DNA from: Anthoceros angustus
Lineage: Eukaryota > Streptophyta > Anthocerotopsida > Anthocerotales > Anthocerotaceae
Direction of reading: 5' to 3'
DNA length: 64,000 bases
Assembly: GCA_010909165.1 (NCBI GenBank)
Contig: MU008214.1
Location: 62,001 to 126,000 of the forward strand
Made by a program: the position numbers and the translations under genes
In this document: positions 11,176 to 21,817 of the stretch, in pieces
How positions within the stretch are numbered: position 1 is the first letter of the stretch
How the letters are laid out: the number at the start of each line of letters is the position of its first letter
The notes under the pieces: generated by a model
What the model was told of the DNA's origin: nothing
The model's input: the letters and a program-made list of their open reading frames with translations, nothing else
The model's database searches: none

Positions 11176-14100
11176 GAGCTATAACTGCTAGGAGTAGGTC
11201 CGATAGTAGACACTTGAAGAGCTTGATGCACAACTGCCACTGCCCACCAGTTGTCTACTGCTCAGACGTCATGAGTCTACTATGTCTATAGATAGCCCTG
11301 CAGATAGTTGCTGCAGCCACTGGGCAATTTTGGTGGTGGTGTGGCGTGGACACACACAAGGCAACAATATTATATTTTCCTTATAATTTTTTGCTTTGAA
11401 AGCTTGTTTGGTGCGCACAAACAACCGACTCCTGACATTAGTGAATGTGTGGCATGCTTGTTGCATCTTTGGTTTGTGTGAACCTTGGGTGGGTGGTGAT
11501 CACGGCTGTGCGGACCGTTCCAGCACAGGATTCACTGACACTGTATGGAAGTAGAGAGCTGTTGTTGCTGTTTGGGCAGTAGTTGATCTGAGCCTGTGCC
11601 CTTTCCGAAGTCTAATTTTGAAGCTTGTGTGCAGGGGTCAAGGCACGTGATTAGAGGCTGTTGTGCGAGACGTGCGAAATATGTGGTTGAAGTTGCAAAA
11701 AAGACGAGGAAGACAAGACAAGTGTGGGAGGCACGCTGCCCAGTTGTTGCCCATTGGCTCCCAACGGGCCTCCCTTTCCGCGCCTCTGCTCCCCTTTTCT
11801 CCCCTTTTCTCTGCTCAGCTCAGCTCAGCTCTGCTCTGCTCTGCTCTTCCGAGCAGCAGTAGGAGCAGTCAAGTCAACGGCCCGTAGAGATGCCCATCGC
11901 CTACACATGTATGTACCTGTGCCAGGACCAGTGTGCAGTTAGGTCTGTGTAGTGTGTACCCTTGTTCTAGAATCCACTAATACGTATGCGGTACACATGC
12001 CTGTTTGTATGTGGGTATAGCGTCAAAACCCCACCATAGCCTGGATTTTGATATTTGACTGGGCTGGCGGAGAGCAGACAAGCGGCCTGACACATGTGCC
12101 CCCATGTAGCTCATCAAGGTGGCAGGTAGCATGCAATGTGAAAGCGAGGAAAGACAGCTGGGGAAAGGAAGGGAAGCCAAGGGAAGGGAGGGGAAGGGAA
12201 GGGAAGGGAAGGGAAAGGAAGGGAAAGCAAAGCAAAGCAAAGCAAAGCAAAGGAATGTTTTGTTTCGTTCCCTAGGTGTAGCTGCTGTACCATTCCCCCC
12301 TCTCGTATCTCCATTTCCCCTCAAGGACGTTAGGCTGGGTACATTTATGCGTCTCCATCTATGTGGTGTAGAGTCCGGGTAGGTATGGTGGGTGCAGCTA
12401 GATGCAGACCCTTCCCGAGAGTTATGAGTGAGGACAACATTCAGATGTCCCGGGACAACACCCAGATGCGCAGGCAGATGCGCAGGCAGTACAGCATACA
12501 CAACAAGACGTAAGAGGGGCAGCATCGGCGGCATCAGCAGGAGGAGGAGCAGCAGGGGCCAGCAGGAGGATAAAAATATACAAAACATGCCAAATTCATT
12601 GATGCAGGCTGCAACAGGAGGCAGGAGGCAGAGCACAAGAGGGCGCCCAAATATCCGATTCCCGGCTTCCAGCAGCAGCAGGCGTGCAGTGTGCACGCTG
12701 CCTTAGTCAGCCCAGTACGGAAGGTGGGCGCCCTTCCTCTCCTCTGCAGGGCAGCCTGCAGCCTGCAGCCTGCAACCTGCAGCCTGCAGCCTGCAGCCTG
12801 CTCTCCTCTGCGCGTCGTGCTCGTATGTACTTTGACACCCCAACGGCTCGGGCCGGGCCGAGCTGGGCCCGGCACCGGCATGGACAGGGGCTCCCATGAG
12901 ATGAGCGCAAGCAGGCCACCCACCCGCTGCCCACGCTCCACCACCCTGCTCCCTGGGCCGCCATGTGCCGTCGTCATGCCTGCCTCACCTGCTACCTGCC
13001 GGCCTGCTATACCATATCCATTTCCTCAATTTACCCACCCGCACATTTCACCTGCCCCAAAACCTCACCTCAAATTCTTCTGCCTTATTTTATGTTTTTC
13101 TTTTGGTGGACATTAGTGCACATCTAGTACGTAATCTGCACCGACATCATACCATCCCTTGCCTGCACATCGTTGAGAGTAGACACGCACCAGCTGTTGC
13201 TGCCAACTTTGCACATTTGTACTTATATATAGATAAATGTAAATAATATTGGATAAAAGATTCGTATTTTTAGATTCCATAATAATGCAATAGGATTTTC
13301 CATTCGGAATCAAAGGTTCTAGATAACTAGAATTATAGTTAATATTTGTAAGGGATAAGAGTAGGAGTAAAAATTACAATTACTATACGTTATTATTTTA
13401 GTTTACTATACTAATAAATAACATTCTTTAAATATGAGTGATAAGATAAAACTATCCCTTAAAATGTGAGCTTATTTGTTAAAAACAAAATATTCCTCAA
13501 ATTGTGAGCTTATTTGTTCAAAACATAAGTGTGTATCAAATAAAAAAGATATCAATGATCTCCTTCTAAACAATATGAACAAAGGACTGCAAACAACAGT
13601 AATGGGAGTGTAATGTCATAACATGAAAAATATTCTAAAAACTTAAAAAGTAGAAAAATTAGAAATACATATTTATTTAACTAAAAGTATTTATGAACCA
13701 AGAAAACATGATTTTACATGTTATAATTTGAAATCTAGATACCTAATCTTCAAAAAGTTAGTGAGATATATATCTATGGTAAAATATTCATTCATGGTAA
13801 GATAGAAGAGAATACAATTACTTTGGTTCATGTGGACCCTTGGGTCTCCCTTGTTGTCCTATGCTGGATTGGTTCTCCCCCATCATTTCCCCCCTCAATA
13901 AAATTTTCTCTTTAGTTCCTCAAGAGTATAATTAAATATGTAAAAAACTATTTTTTATAATTATATAAAAATAAAATGAAGTAACAAACCTTGTTTTCCA
14001 GAGTGCGTGGGTGGACAAAGATGCAAGTTAGTATCTGAAATCGGTCTTTGTCCATTTCAAACATATTATACGAACAAAACACCTTTACCCTTTGCTTCAT

Positions 14101-14205
14101 GAAGTACGAGATTCTATCAGAAAGATATCAGTATGACGTTCCATGACAATATTGCACACCAAAAGAAAGAAAGAATGTCGTGGAAGGAGGGAGAACGAAG
14201 TGAAG
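11176..14205. other. Spacer with simple repeats between the cupin and gamma-SNAP genes
   Basis: No supported gene. It holds the cupin 3' UTR, a CAGCT/TCTGC-rich stretch at 11,813-11,850, a purine run (GGGAA)n then (AGCAA)n at 12,160-12,255, and a 7-bp CTGCAGC array at 12,750-12,800. From about 13,220 to 14,200 the DNA is strongly AT-rich and is probably the 3' side of the gamma-SNAP gene. Several 60-240 codon frames here are translations of these repeats. Confidence 0.6.
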
Positions 14206-15147
14206 TCAAGTAAGGTTATGTTCATCAAGGTCATCCGACACAGATACCAAGGCAGATAGGTCGCCTCTAGGCAGTTTTTTGGCTATCTTGAGGATGACAT
14301 GATCAAGCTGCGAAACCACGCTGCTCTTATTGATGATGTGTTTGATTTGGTCTAGAGAGCCCTCCCTGTATGCCGCAAGCAACTGCTCGGCACACCTATT
14401 GTAATCACTGTTCAAAAACGCATCGACATTGACGCAGTCATTGAAACACTGTTCGGCGTCTTTGAGGTTCTCCGCGAAGAGGTAGACGATGATGGCGCTG
14501 AGGTAGGCCTTGCACTGAGTCTGCACGGCGTGGCACTTATCCGCTCCGAGGCCCCACCGCAAGAGCACCGCAGCAGCGTCCTGGTACCTCTCCAGTTTGA
14601 GGAACAAGTTCGCGGCGGATCTGTAGGTTTCGAAGGCCATCTGCTCCTTGTCCTCATCCTCCAAAATGACGCAAGAATCCAGATACATTTTCACAGCCTC
14701 GTCAGGGTTCCCATCCTCCAGCGCCCTAGCTCCCTTGTGCAGGGCTTCTGCGGCGGGCTGGGGTTTCCCGCACGCCGTGTAGAGCTCGGCGGCCCGCCTG
14801 AAGAAGTCGGCAACTTCCGCGTAGCTGCGCAGCTCCTTGGCCATGGACCCCGCGGACTCCAGGTGCTTGCCCGCCTGCCAGGGCGAGCCCAGCCGCTCGT
14901 GCCCTAGCGATGCCCGCTCGAAGCATTCCTTGGCCTTCTCCGTCTTCTTCCCGAGCTTGAAGGCGAACGCGGCCGCCTCGTAGAGCGGCGTGGCCGCGGC
15001 CCAGTCCGCGTACCATCGCGTGAAGCTGAGCTTGGAGAGCTTGCCCGCCTTCTTCAGATTCCTCTCCGCTTCCAGGAGCTTTTCCTCGGAGAGGAGTCCA
15101 GAGGGCGCACCGGCGGTGTGGAGAGAGGATGCTTCTTCGGAGATCAT
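14206..15147 (-). CDS. Gamma-SNAP (gamma-soluble NSF attachment protein), single exon
   Basis: A 313-residue protein from the Met at 15,147 (322 if the Met at 15,174 is used). It matches plant gamma-SNAP along its length: KLSFTRWYADWAAATPLYE near the start, WQAGKHLESAG, FRRAAELYTACGKPQPAAEA, GARALEDGNPDEAVKMY, EQMAFETYRSAANLFLKL, QCKAYLSAIIVYL, DAFLNSDYNRCAEQLL, and an acidic end (DDLDEHNLT). The fold is a right-handed array of helical pairs of TPR type. SNAPs bind SNARE complexes and recruit the NSF ATPase to take them apart after membrane fusion, on the cytosolic face of the secretory pathway. The start at 15,147 is preferred because the family begins close to this point. The coding region has no intron; the Arabidopsis homologue, as I recall, has several, so a retrocopy origin is possible, but all conserved blocks are intact. 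Confidence 0.93.
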   Translation of the reverse strand: MISEEASSLHTAGAPSGLLSEEKLLEAERNLKKAGKLSKLSFTRWYADWAAATPLYEAAAFAFKLGKKTEKAKECFERASLGHERLGSPWQAGKHLESAGSMAKELRSYAEVADFFRRAAELYTACGKPQPAAEALHKGARALEDGNPDEAVKMYLDSCVILEDEDKEQMAFETYRSAANLFLKLERYQDAAAVLLRWGLGADKCHAVQTQCKAYLSAIIVYLFAENLKDAEQCFNDCVNVDAFLNSDYNRCAEQLLAAYREGSLDQIKHIINKSSVVSQLDHVILKIAKKLPRGDLSALVSVSDDLDEHNLT

Positions 15148-15174
15148 GGCTTTTGTAGAGCGCGGATGGCGCAT

Positions 15175-17700
15175 GCGTATGCGGGGCGGATGCGTATGCG
15201 GATGTGCATGTGATCGGATTCCATTCCCCGATTCCGATTCCTAATTGGGATTCCGAAAAGAGGAAATGGGAGTTGCGAGCGCCCCAGGTGGCGCGCCCCG
15301 CAACTGCAACTGGGATCCTGGCCACGTGCCGGAAATGGCCCTGGGTTCTAGGGTAGGGGTGCGGGGAAGGTGGCATACCGAACCCGACCCCGAGCCCGAA
15401 CCGGGCCGAGGCTGCGAGCTTCGGGTCCGGGGACGGGGGTGGGGCTGGATTCGGCGCCTCCCGGTGTATCGTATCACATCCGCATCGTGGCTGGGCGGAT
15501 TGATGGGCGATCGGAGCAACAACAGGAGGTGCTGGTATCTACGATATCTTGTGTGTTTTGTGTGGCGTGCTGGCCCTTGGGCGCCTACAATCGATCAAGC
15601 CTACATGTAATTGCGTGCGTGCTGGGGCACAAAAGCAAGACCCAAAAAGAGGAAAAAGGAGTCAAGGAAAAAGGAAAGAAAACATGGGGCATCCGCAATG
15701 TAATATCATGTCGGAGTCCCCGAAATGCGTAAGAGGGTTGAGGGTAATAAAAATGGGGAAGGCAGTGGGCTGCTGTGCGATGGCAATGATGTGTGTGAAT
15801 GTGTGTGTGTATGGGGACAAACAACAAGGAGGAAGAGAGGAAAAAAAAAAAGGCAAGTCCCAGGCCCCAAAATGGGCAAGTTGCTGCCGGTGACTTTTGG
15901 AGCTGCCATGCCAGGGTTCTCCTGCTGCCAACTTGCTGCTGCCTTTAAATCTCTCTCTTGCTTTTTGGGTTTCTCTTTCCGACGATGCTGGCTGATATCT
16001 GGCTAAGTACCTGGCAAGTTGCATGGTGTGGTGACACATATAGCAACAGGGGTGACCGGTACGAGCAGGTGGGCGAGGAATCTTGGATAATCTCCAGCTG
16101 CCCATGGGGGTTTGCTGGATGCACAGGATGCCGGAGGAGGGAGGGGCCCGGGGCCAGGGGCCAGGGGGCCAGGGGCAAATGTGGTACATATGGAACGGAT
16201 TCTATCCTATCTCCAGGCCCCCAGGGTTCCACAGTCTCCAGACCCACAACCCCAGGGTGTTCTGCTCATATTGTTGTTGTTGTTGCTGTGTGTGAGACTG
16301 CGAGATATGTTTATGTACATGTACATGAGAGATTTTGCTGTGCTGTGTTGTGTTGTTGTTGGAGACTGTAGGAATGCACAGTCACATGCACCCAAAAATT
16401 CCACACGCCCACATGCCTGCTCCCGGTTGACTTTGTGGCCGCTACATGCTACATGCTTGCTTTGTGCACCTGTCGTGGTGCGTGTCGTAAAGCCTGTGCT
16501 TGACCAAAGACTGGGCTGGCATGGCCTGGCCTGGCCTGGCCTGCAGGGCCTGGGACCATATGTATGGCCTAACCGGGTTACGTATGGAACTAGCTAACTT
16601 CACTTAACTTCACTTACCTCACATACTTATCTTGTTCCTACACTCCATGCTCGGGCTTTGATAAAGCGTCCACCCTCCTCCGGATATTATTCACCCACCA
16701 CCTGTGGCAGCGAACGACAGTCTCCACCTTTATTACCCTACCCCCACATGCATGGAGGAGGGGAGGGTCAAACCGTTTTCAAACTGTGGACACGAATCGA
16801 ATAAAGAGAGGGGATCGGTACGAGGTGCCCTAATGCCCACCAAAACGCACAAACAGTAGCCATAAAAACTTACTTACTCAAGGGAGATGGGAGTGGCATG
16901 CTTTAACGCGGACCGCGGTTTACATGGCTGGTGACAGCGCATTCAAGTGGGCAAGGATGAAGATGGAATTTGGTCCACAATTGCCCCTTTCGGGGGGCGG
17001 GGGGGGCCTGGAAGATTAGATTTGGGATTATCGGATCGCGTTATGGAATTATGTACGTAGTGTGAAAATGGCGAGGCGGGGGGAGCGGGGGGCGTAGGGG
17101 GCCAAATCCGGGGCCCCGGGGATCCGCATCCGCATCCGCTTCCGCTTCCGCTTCCGGGTTCCGGTACGGCCTGTCACATAACAGCACATGGAAGGCACAA
17201 CATAGTAATCCACATACAAAGCACAGGAGGGAGAACACGAGAGCACAAGTTTTGGGCTCCAACACACCGCAGGCGCAGCCAGCACACAGCGCCTTCGGCG
17301 GCCACAGTGAAGTGCTGCTCTGCCCTGCTCTGCCCGCTCATGTGATTCGATCCGATCCGCCCCAGCTTCGGCCCGACCCTCCTTCTCTCTCCTCTCTCTT
17401 TCTACCAGAACGCGCTGCGTCTGCATCTGCATCTGCGCGTCGTCTGCGTCTGCGTCTGCGTCTGCGTCTGGCCCGGCTGCCTGCCTGCCTTGGCTTACAA
17501 CAGGTCCCACTTCCCACATCATTCGCCTCTGTTCCTGTTTGCTGCAACCCAGCCGCTGCTGCAGGAGAAGCGAGAGTCCTGAAGCACACGCACAGTTTGT
17601 TGTTGTTGTTGTTGTTGTTGTTGCTCTCTGCGCTTCTCCTGGCTGCCTTCCTTCCTTCCTTTCCCTCGCAGTCCATTGCAGCTGCCTGCTCTTCTCCTCT
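15175..17700. other. Divergent 5' spacer between gamma-SNAP and the RAV gene
   Basis: No supported gene. It includes a GC-rich stretch just upstream of gamma-SNAP (15,240-15,480), a short A-run (15,840), GGCCAGGG-type repeats at 16,140-16,180, a G-run near 16,990, hexamer repeats of CGCATC/CTTCCG and GTCTGC at 17,120-17,160 and 17,410-17,470, and a (GTT)n run at 17,598-17,622. It probably holds the promoters of both flanking genes, but no single site can be named. Confidence 0.5.
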
Positions 17701-18317
17701 CTAGTATTCCCTCTCGGGCTGATGCTGCGTCAGCCTCAGCTTCTGCCGGCAGCCAGCAGCCTACATGCTCCTCAGACGCAGCAGCAGCAGCAGCGGAGGA
17801 GCCATCTCCCGCAGACCACAACAACAACGACGGTGTTCTGTACAGCAACAGCAACAGCAACAGCAGCAGCAGCAGCAGCAGCAACGACAAGGCGGAGCAG
17901 AGAAGCAGCGGGCAAGAGGAGGAGGTGCGCCAATTGACTGACCAGTCCCGCCCCCGCTCCCGCTACCGCTCCCGCTGCGCCTGCCTGGCCCTCCCTCCTT
18001 CCATGGCAGTGGCGGATTCTGTGCTTGTCTGCCCCGCGGTCACAGATTGGAATTCCAGTGGCCAGGCAGGTGCCATCTTCCTTCCTCGCTTCCTGCCTGC
18101 CTGCCTGCCTGCCTGCCGCTCCCGCCGTAGTTTGCTCTAGCTATAGCTTGGTAGGATACTTACTTACCGGTAGTCTTCACCTCGCTTGCGCTCTCAAGTT
18201 GGAGAGGGAGTTGTCGCTTGTTGCAACGCCAGCTGCTCATAATCGTGCTTGTTGCTTTGTTCTTTTCTGCAGGAGAGCCAGCGAGCCTGGTCCAATGCTG
18301 TGTCGCTGCAATCCCTA
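17701..18317 (+). promoter_or_regulatory. Probable 5' leader and leader intron of the RAV gene
   Basis: A donor at 17,925 (GAG|GTGCGC) and an acceptor at 18,271-18,272 (TTTTCTGCAG) would remove about 348 bp and join two stretches in the same open frame. The upstream stretch encodes CAG/AGC-type repeats (Asn/Ser or Gln or Ala by frame) and has no ATG in the joined frame, so it is most likely untranslated. The first ATG in frame with the conserved coding region is 18,318. Confidence 0.4.
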
Positions 18318-19405
18318 ATGTCACATTGCAATCCTAAGGCTGCTGCCGCAGCAGCTGCCGGTGCCGGAGCCGGAGCCGCAGCCGGAGCCCCGCCCGGCGC
18401 GCTCAATCTGAAGGCGAAGCCTTGTGATGTCACGCTGCGCCTGAGCTGCAACAGCGATGGGGACAGCTCATCCGACAGCGATGACCGCAGCTCCAAAAAC
18501 ATGGCCTCTCCTACCTCTACTTCCCACTCGATTCCCATGCCCGCTCACCAATTGGAGGCTGTGTCCAGCCGGGCTTCCAGGTTGGAGCTGGAGGAGAGGC
18601 AGGCAGCTGCGGCAGCAGCAGCAGCAGGACGAGGCCCGCAGCATCACCATTTCCTCATGACGCACCAGCAGCAGCAGCAGCAACAGCATCAACAACAGCA
18701 ACAGCAACAGCAACAGCATCAGCAACATCAGTCTGCTTCCGACATCAATCATAGCTGGAACCTGCTGCACTCTCTGTCCAAGGGCCGGCGTGAAGAGGAG
18801 GAGCAGCAGCGGCTGCAGCTGCAGCAGCAGCAGCCGCAGCCGCAGCCGCAGCCGCAGCGGAGTCCAGGAGCTGCCCCAATTCCTGGTCCAGCTACTCGTC
18901 CGCCAGCCTGCAAGGGCAGGGGCAGCAGCAGGGGCTGCGGAGGGCGCCTCTGGAGAGGTCCGGGAGCGGGGTGAGCGTGGTGTCGGGCTCCATCGATTCC
19001 GACGGAGATGCAGCTCTGGGGGGGAAGGCGGAGCACGGGAAGCTGCCGTCGTCGCAGTACCGGGGGGTGGTGCCCCAGCCGAATGGCCGCTGGGGGGCGC
19101 AAATCTACGAGAAGCATCAGCGGGTGTGGCTGGGGACCTTCAACAGGGAGGAGGAGGCGGCCAAGGCTTACGATCGGGCTGCCATGAAATTCCGGGGACG
19201 GGACGCCATGACCAACTTCCCTCTTGTTCCCGACTCCAATCCCGAGGCTGCTTTCCTCAGGTCTCACAGCAAGGAGCAGATTGTGGACATGCTGCGTCGC
19301 CACAACTACGACGAGGAGTTGGAGCAGAGCCGCCGGGCAGCTGTCTGCATGAGGGCAGCAACGCAGCATCAGCTGAGCCACAGCCATAGCGCGTCTCTTG
19401 TCTCT

Positions 19406-19452
<47 letters not shown>

Positions 19453-21508
19453 GCAGCAGCACTTGCTGCATCACCACAGCAAGGATCTTTCTTCCTCTTC
19501 TTCTCGTGCAACTGCAGCGGCTTCCTTTCTAGGTAACACACACCTCCTTCCTCATCCTGTCTGGCAGTGTCTGTATGGTGTTGCTGCTGTTGCTGCTAAT
19601 AGGATGGTGATGCCTGAGGTGTTGGTGATGCCTGGTGAGGTAGTGCTGATTGTGGCTTCTTGTTTGCTGCTTGATTCAGCTGCCAGTTCCTCGCACTTGG
19701 CTTACTCCGGAGTAGGGGGAGGGGCAGCTGAGGCTGCAGGGCTGTCGCGGCTCAGCGCGGAGGACGGTGCTGCGGATCCGGTTCCCATGCCACAGTCCAG
19801 ATCCCAATGGCTGCGGGAACATCTCTTCGACAAGGCAGTCACTCCCAGTGACGTGGGGAAGCTGAACAGGCTTGTTATTCCCAAGCAGCACGCGGAGAGG
19901 TGCTTCCCGCTAGATCTCTCCACCAATTCTCCTGGCCAGACTCTGGCGTTCGAGGACGCTACGGGCAAGCAATGGAGGTTCAGGTACTCGTATTGGAACA
20001 GCAGCCAAAGCTATGTGCTCACCAAAGGATGGAGCAGGTTCGTGAAGGAGAAGAAGCTGGATGCGGGAGACATCGTGTCCTTTGAGAGGGGGCCTAACCA
20101 GGAGCTCTACATCGACTTCCGCCGCCGTCCTCTGCAGACGAGCATGAACATGAACATGAATATGGTGACGGACCGGAGTGCGACGCGCCCTTGGGGGATT
20201 GGGATTGCGCAGCAACACCAGCACCAACAACACTCTCCTCTGCTGGGAGCAGCAGGTTTGCTTGGCCAGAACAGCCATGCTGCGGCGGTGCCTCCTACCA
20301 GCAACAACCACCATCTGCTCGCGTCTCAGGCCAACTCTGCTTACACGTCCAAGATGACGTCCGGCGCAATGCCATGGGCACACCTGCTGTCGAGCTCTAC
20401 TCAAGGCCAAGGCGGCAAGCAATTGCAAGTTGGTAGCATAGCCGCCGACCCAGGGTCAAGCTCGGCCGCCGCCCCGTTCGCCCATCTTTTCTCCCATGGA
20501 GCTGGGGCTGGAGCTGGAGCTGGATTCAGGCCGCATGGCGGCAGCCAGTTCCAAATCGGACAACTCAAGGCCTCCAATGCCGCCGAAGCAGCGCTCATGG
20601 CAGAGGCTCAGCTTTCAGCAGTGAGCAGGTATTCTCGGCCCGGGGGGGTGTCCGTTTCCTCAGACGAAGTGATGGAGCCTCAGGGCTCCCTTGGCAGCGT
20701 GGGATCTTTGGGCAACAATGCTAATGCTGCTGACGGGGGCTCCGGCTTGCACAGACGCCTTGCTGCCGAGTCTAGTACAGCTTCTGGAGGAGCTACTGCT
20801 TCTGGTACTAGGCTGTTTGGGGTGAACCTTGAAGCATGCGCGAAAGCTGCCACCGCTACCACCAAGGAGGAGGAGGAGGGCATACGGGCCCAAAGTGGCT
20901 ATGCGTCTGATAGCTTCACCAGTGGTTTGAGCCTATCCTTTCAGCTGTCTCTCGGGAATGGGAATGGGAAGGGGAATGGTAATGGTAATGGTTATGGCAA
21001 CAAGTCTTCTCCCTCTACCCATCAGCCACCAGTGTCCAGGAGCTATGACTTCATGGGCGCAATGGACTTCATGGGCGCCGATGGTGTGGGCAGAGCTACT
21101 GCTAGGGATGCTGGAAACGGATCCAAGGAGGTGCAGTTGCAACGTACAAGTGATGGAATGGGCACTACTTTCTCAAGACTGCCACTTGTAGCAGCGGGGG
21201 CTAGTAGCCAGCAGCAGCAGCAGGCAGCAGAGCAAGCCCAGAGCCTGGCTTCGGACTTGAGGCTGCCTTCAGGTGGTGCTTGCGAGTCGTCGGGCTTCCG
21301 AGATACCAGGGAGCAGGATCAAGGTAGCCCTGTCGGGAGGGCAACAAGCGGCGAGAGTGAGTCAACCAAGGCACCCAGTTTGGCCGACAGCCCAAACACT
21401 GGGTCAGTAAACAGGAAGAGGAAAGTGGGAGGAATAACAGTGCCGGGTTTCTCACTTACACTGGCTCAGTCGGCATCGGCAGATGTCCTCGAGAGAAGAG
21501 GGAGTGGG

Positions 21509-21541
<33 letters not shown>

Positions 21542-21817
21542 GCAGGTGGGGAATCCAGTAGCAGCGGGAATGAGACCGCTTCGCCCAGAAGAGAAACGGA
21601 GGAGTCGGAGGGGTCCCAAGTGGATGGCCAGAGTAGTAGCAGGAAAGTAGATGGTGGTCCAATTAGGTTAGAGGTGGAGCTGGGTGCAGATGCAGAGGGC
21701 AGTATACAAAGCCCCAGCGTGGAACCCACATCCAAGAGGCATTGCTCCCCAACCAAATCTCCATCGTCTGGCACTGGTCCTGGTAGTGGGACACAAGGGG
21801 AGAGCACGGCGAGTTAA
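18318..21817 (+). CDS. RAV-class transcription factor (AP2 + B3 domains), with a frame change near 18.8-18.93 kb
   Basis: The 5' part (18,318-about 18,860) is Ala-, Ser- and Gln-rich. The 3' part, in another frame, carries the family domains. The AP2 domain is at about 19,040-19,220 ([20 protein letters not shown], then [19 protein letters not shown]). The B3 domain is at about 19,800-20,130 ([59 protein letters not shown]). RLFGV at 20,810-20,824 is the R/KLFGV repression motif of RAV/TEM and HsfB factors. RAV proteins bind CAACA and CACCTG through AP2 and B3 and mostly repress transcription. A polyQ run lies at 19,408-19,460. A 147-bp segment (19,533-19,679) with GT-AG ends and length divisible by three is either an intron or an exitron. 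The protein would be about three times the length of flowering-plant RAVs. The link between the two frames needs an intron or a sequence error in the CAG/CCG repeats. Confidence 0.85.

Noticed and set aside
11977-12696. 239-codon minus-strand frame at 12.0-12.7 kb
   Set aside because: Built on GGGAA, AGCAA and CAG repeats (FPSFPFPSLPF, LLLLLL); no family and no splice context.
12750-12800. CTGCAGC array as a CRISPR-like or att-site repeat
   Set aside because: A simple 7-bp microsatellite without spacers, in a plant nuclear spacer.
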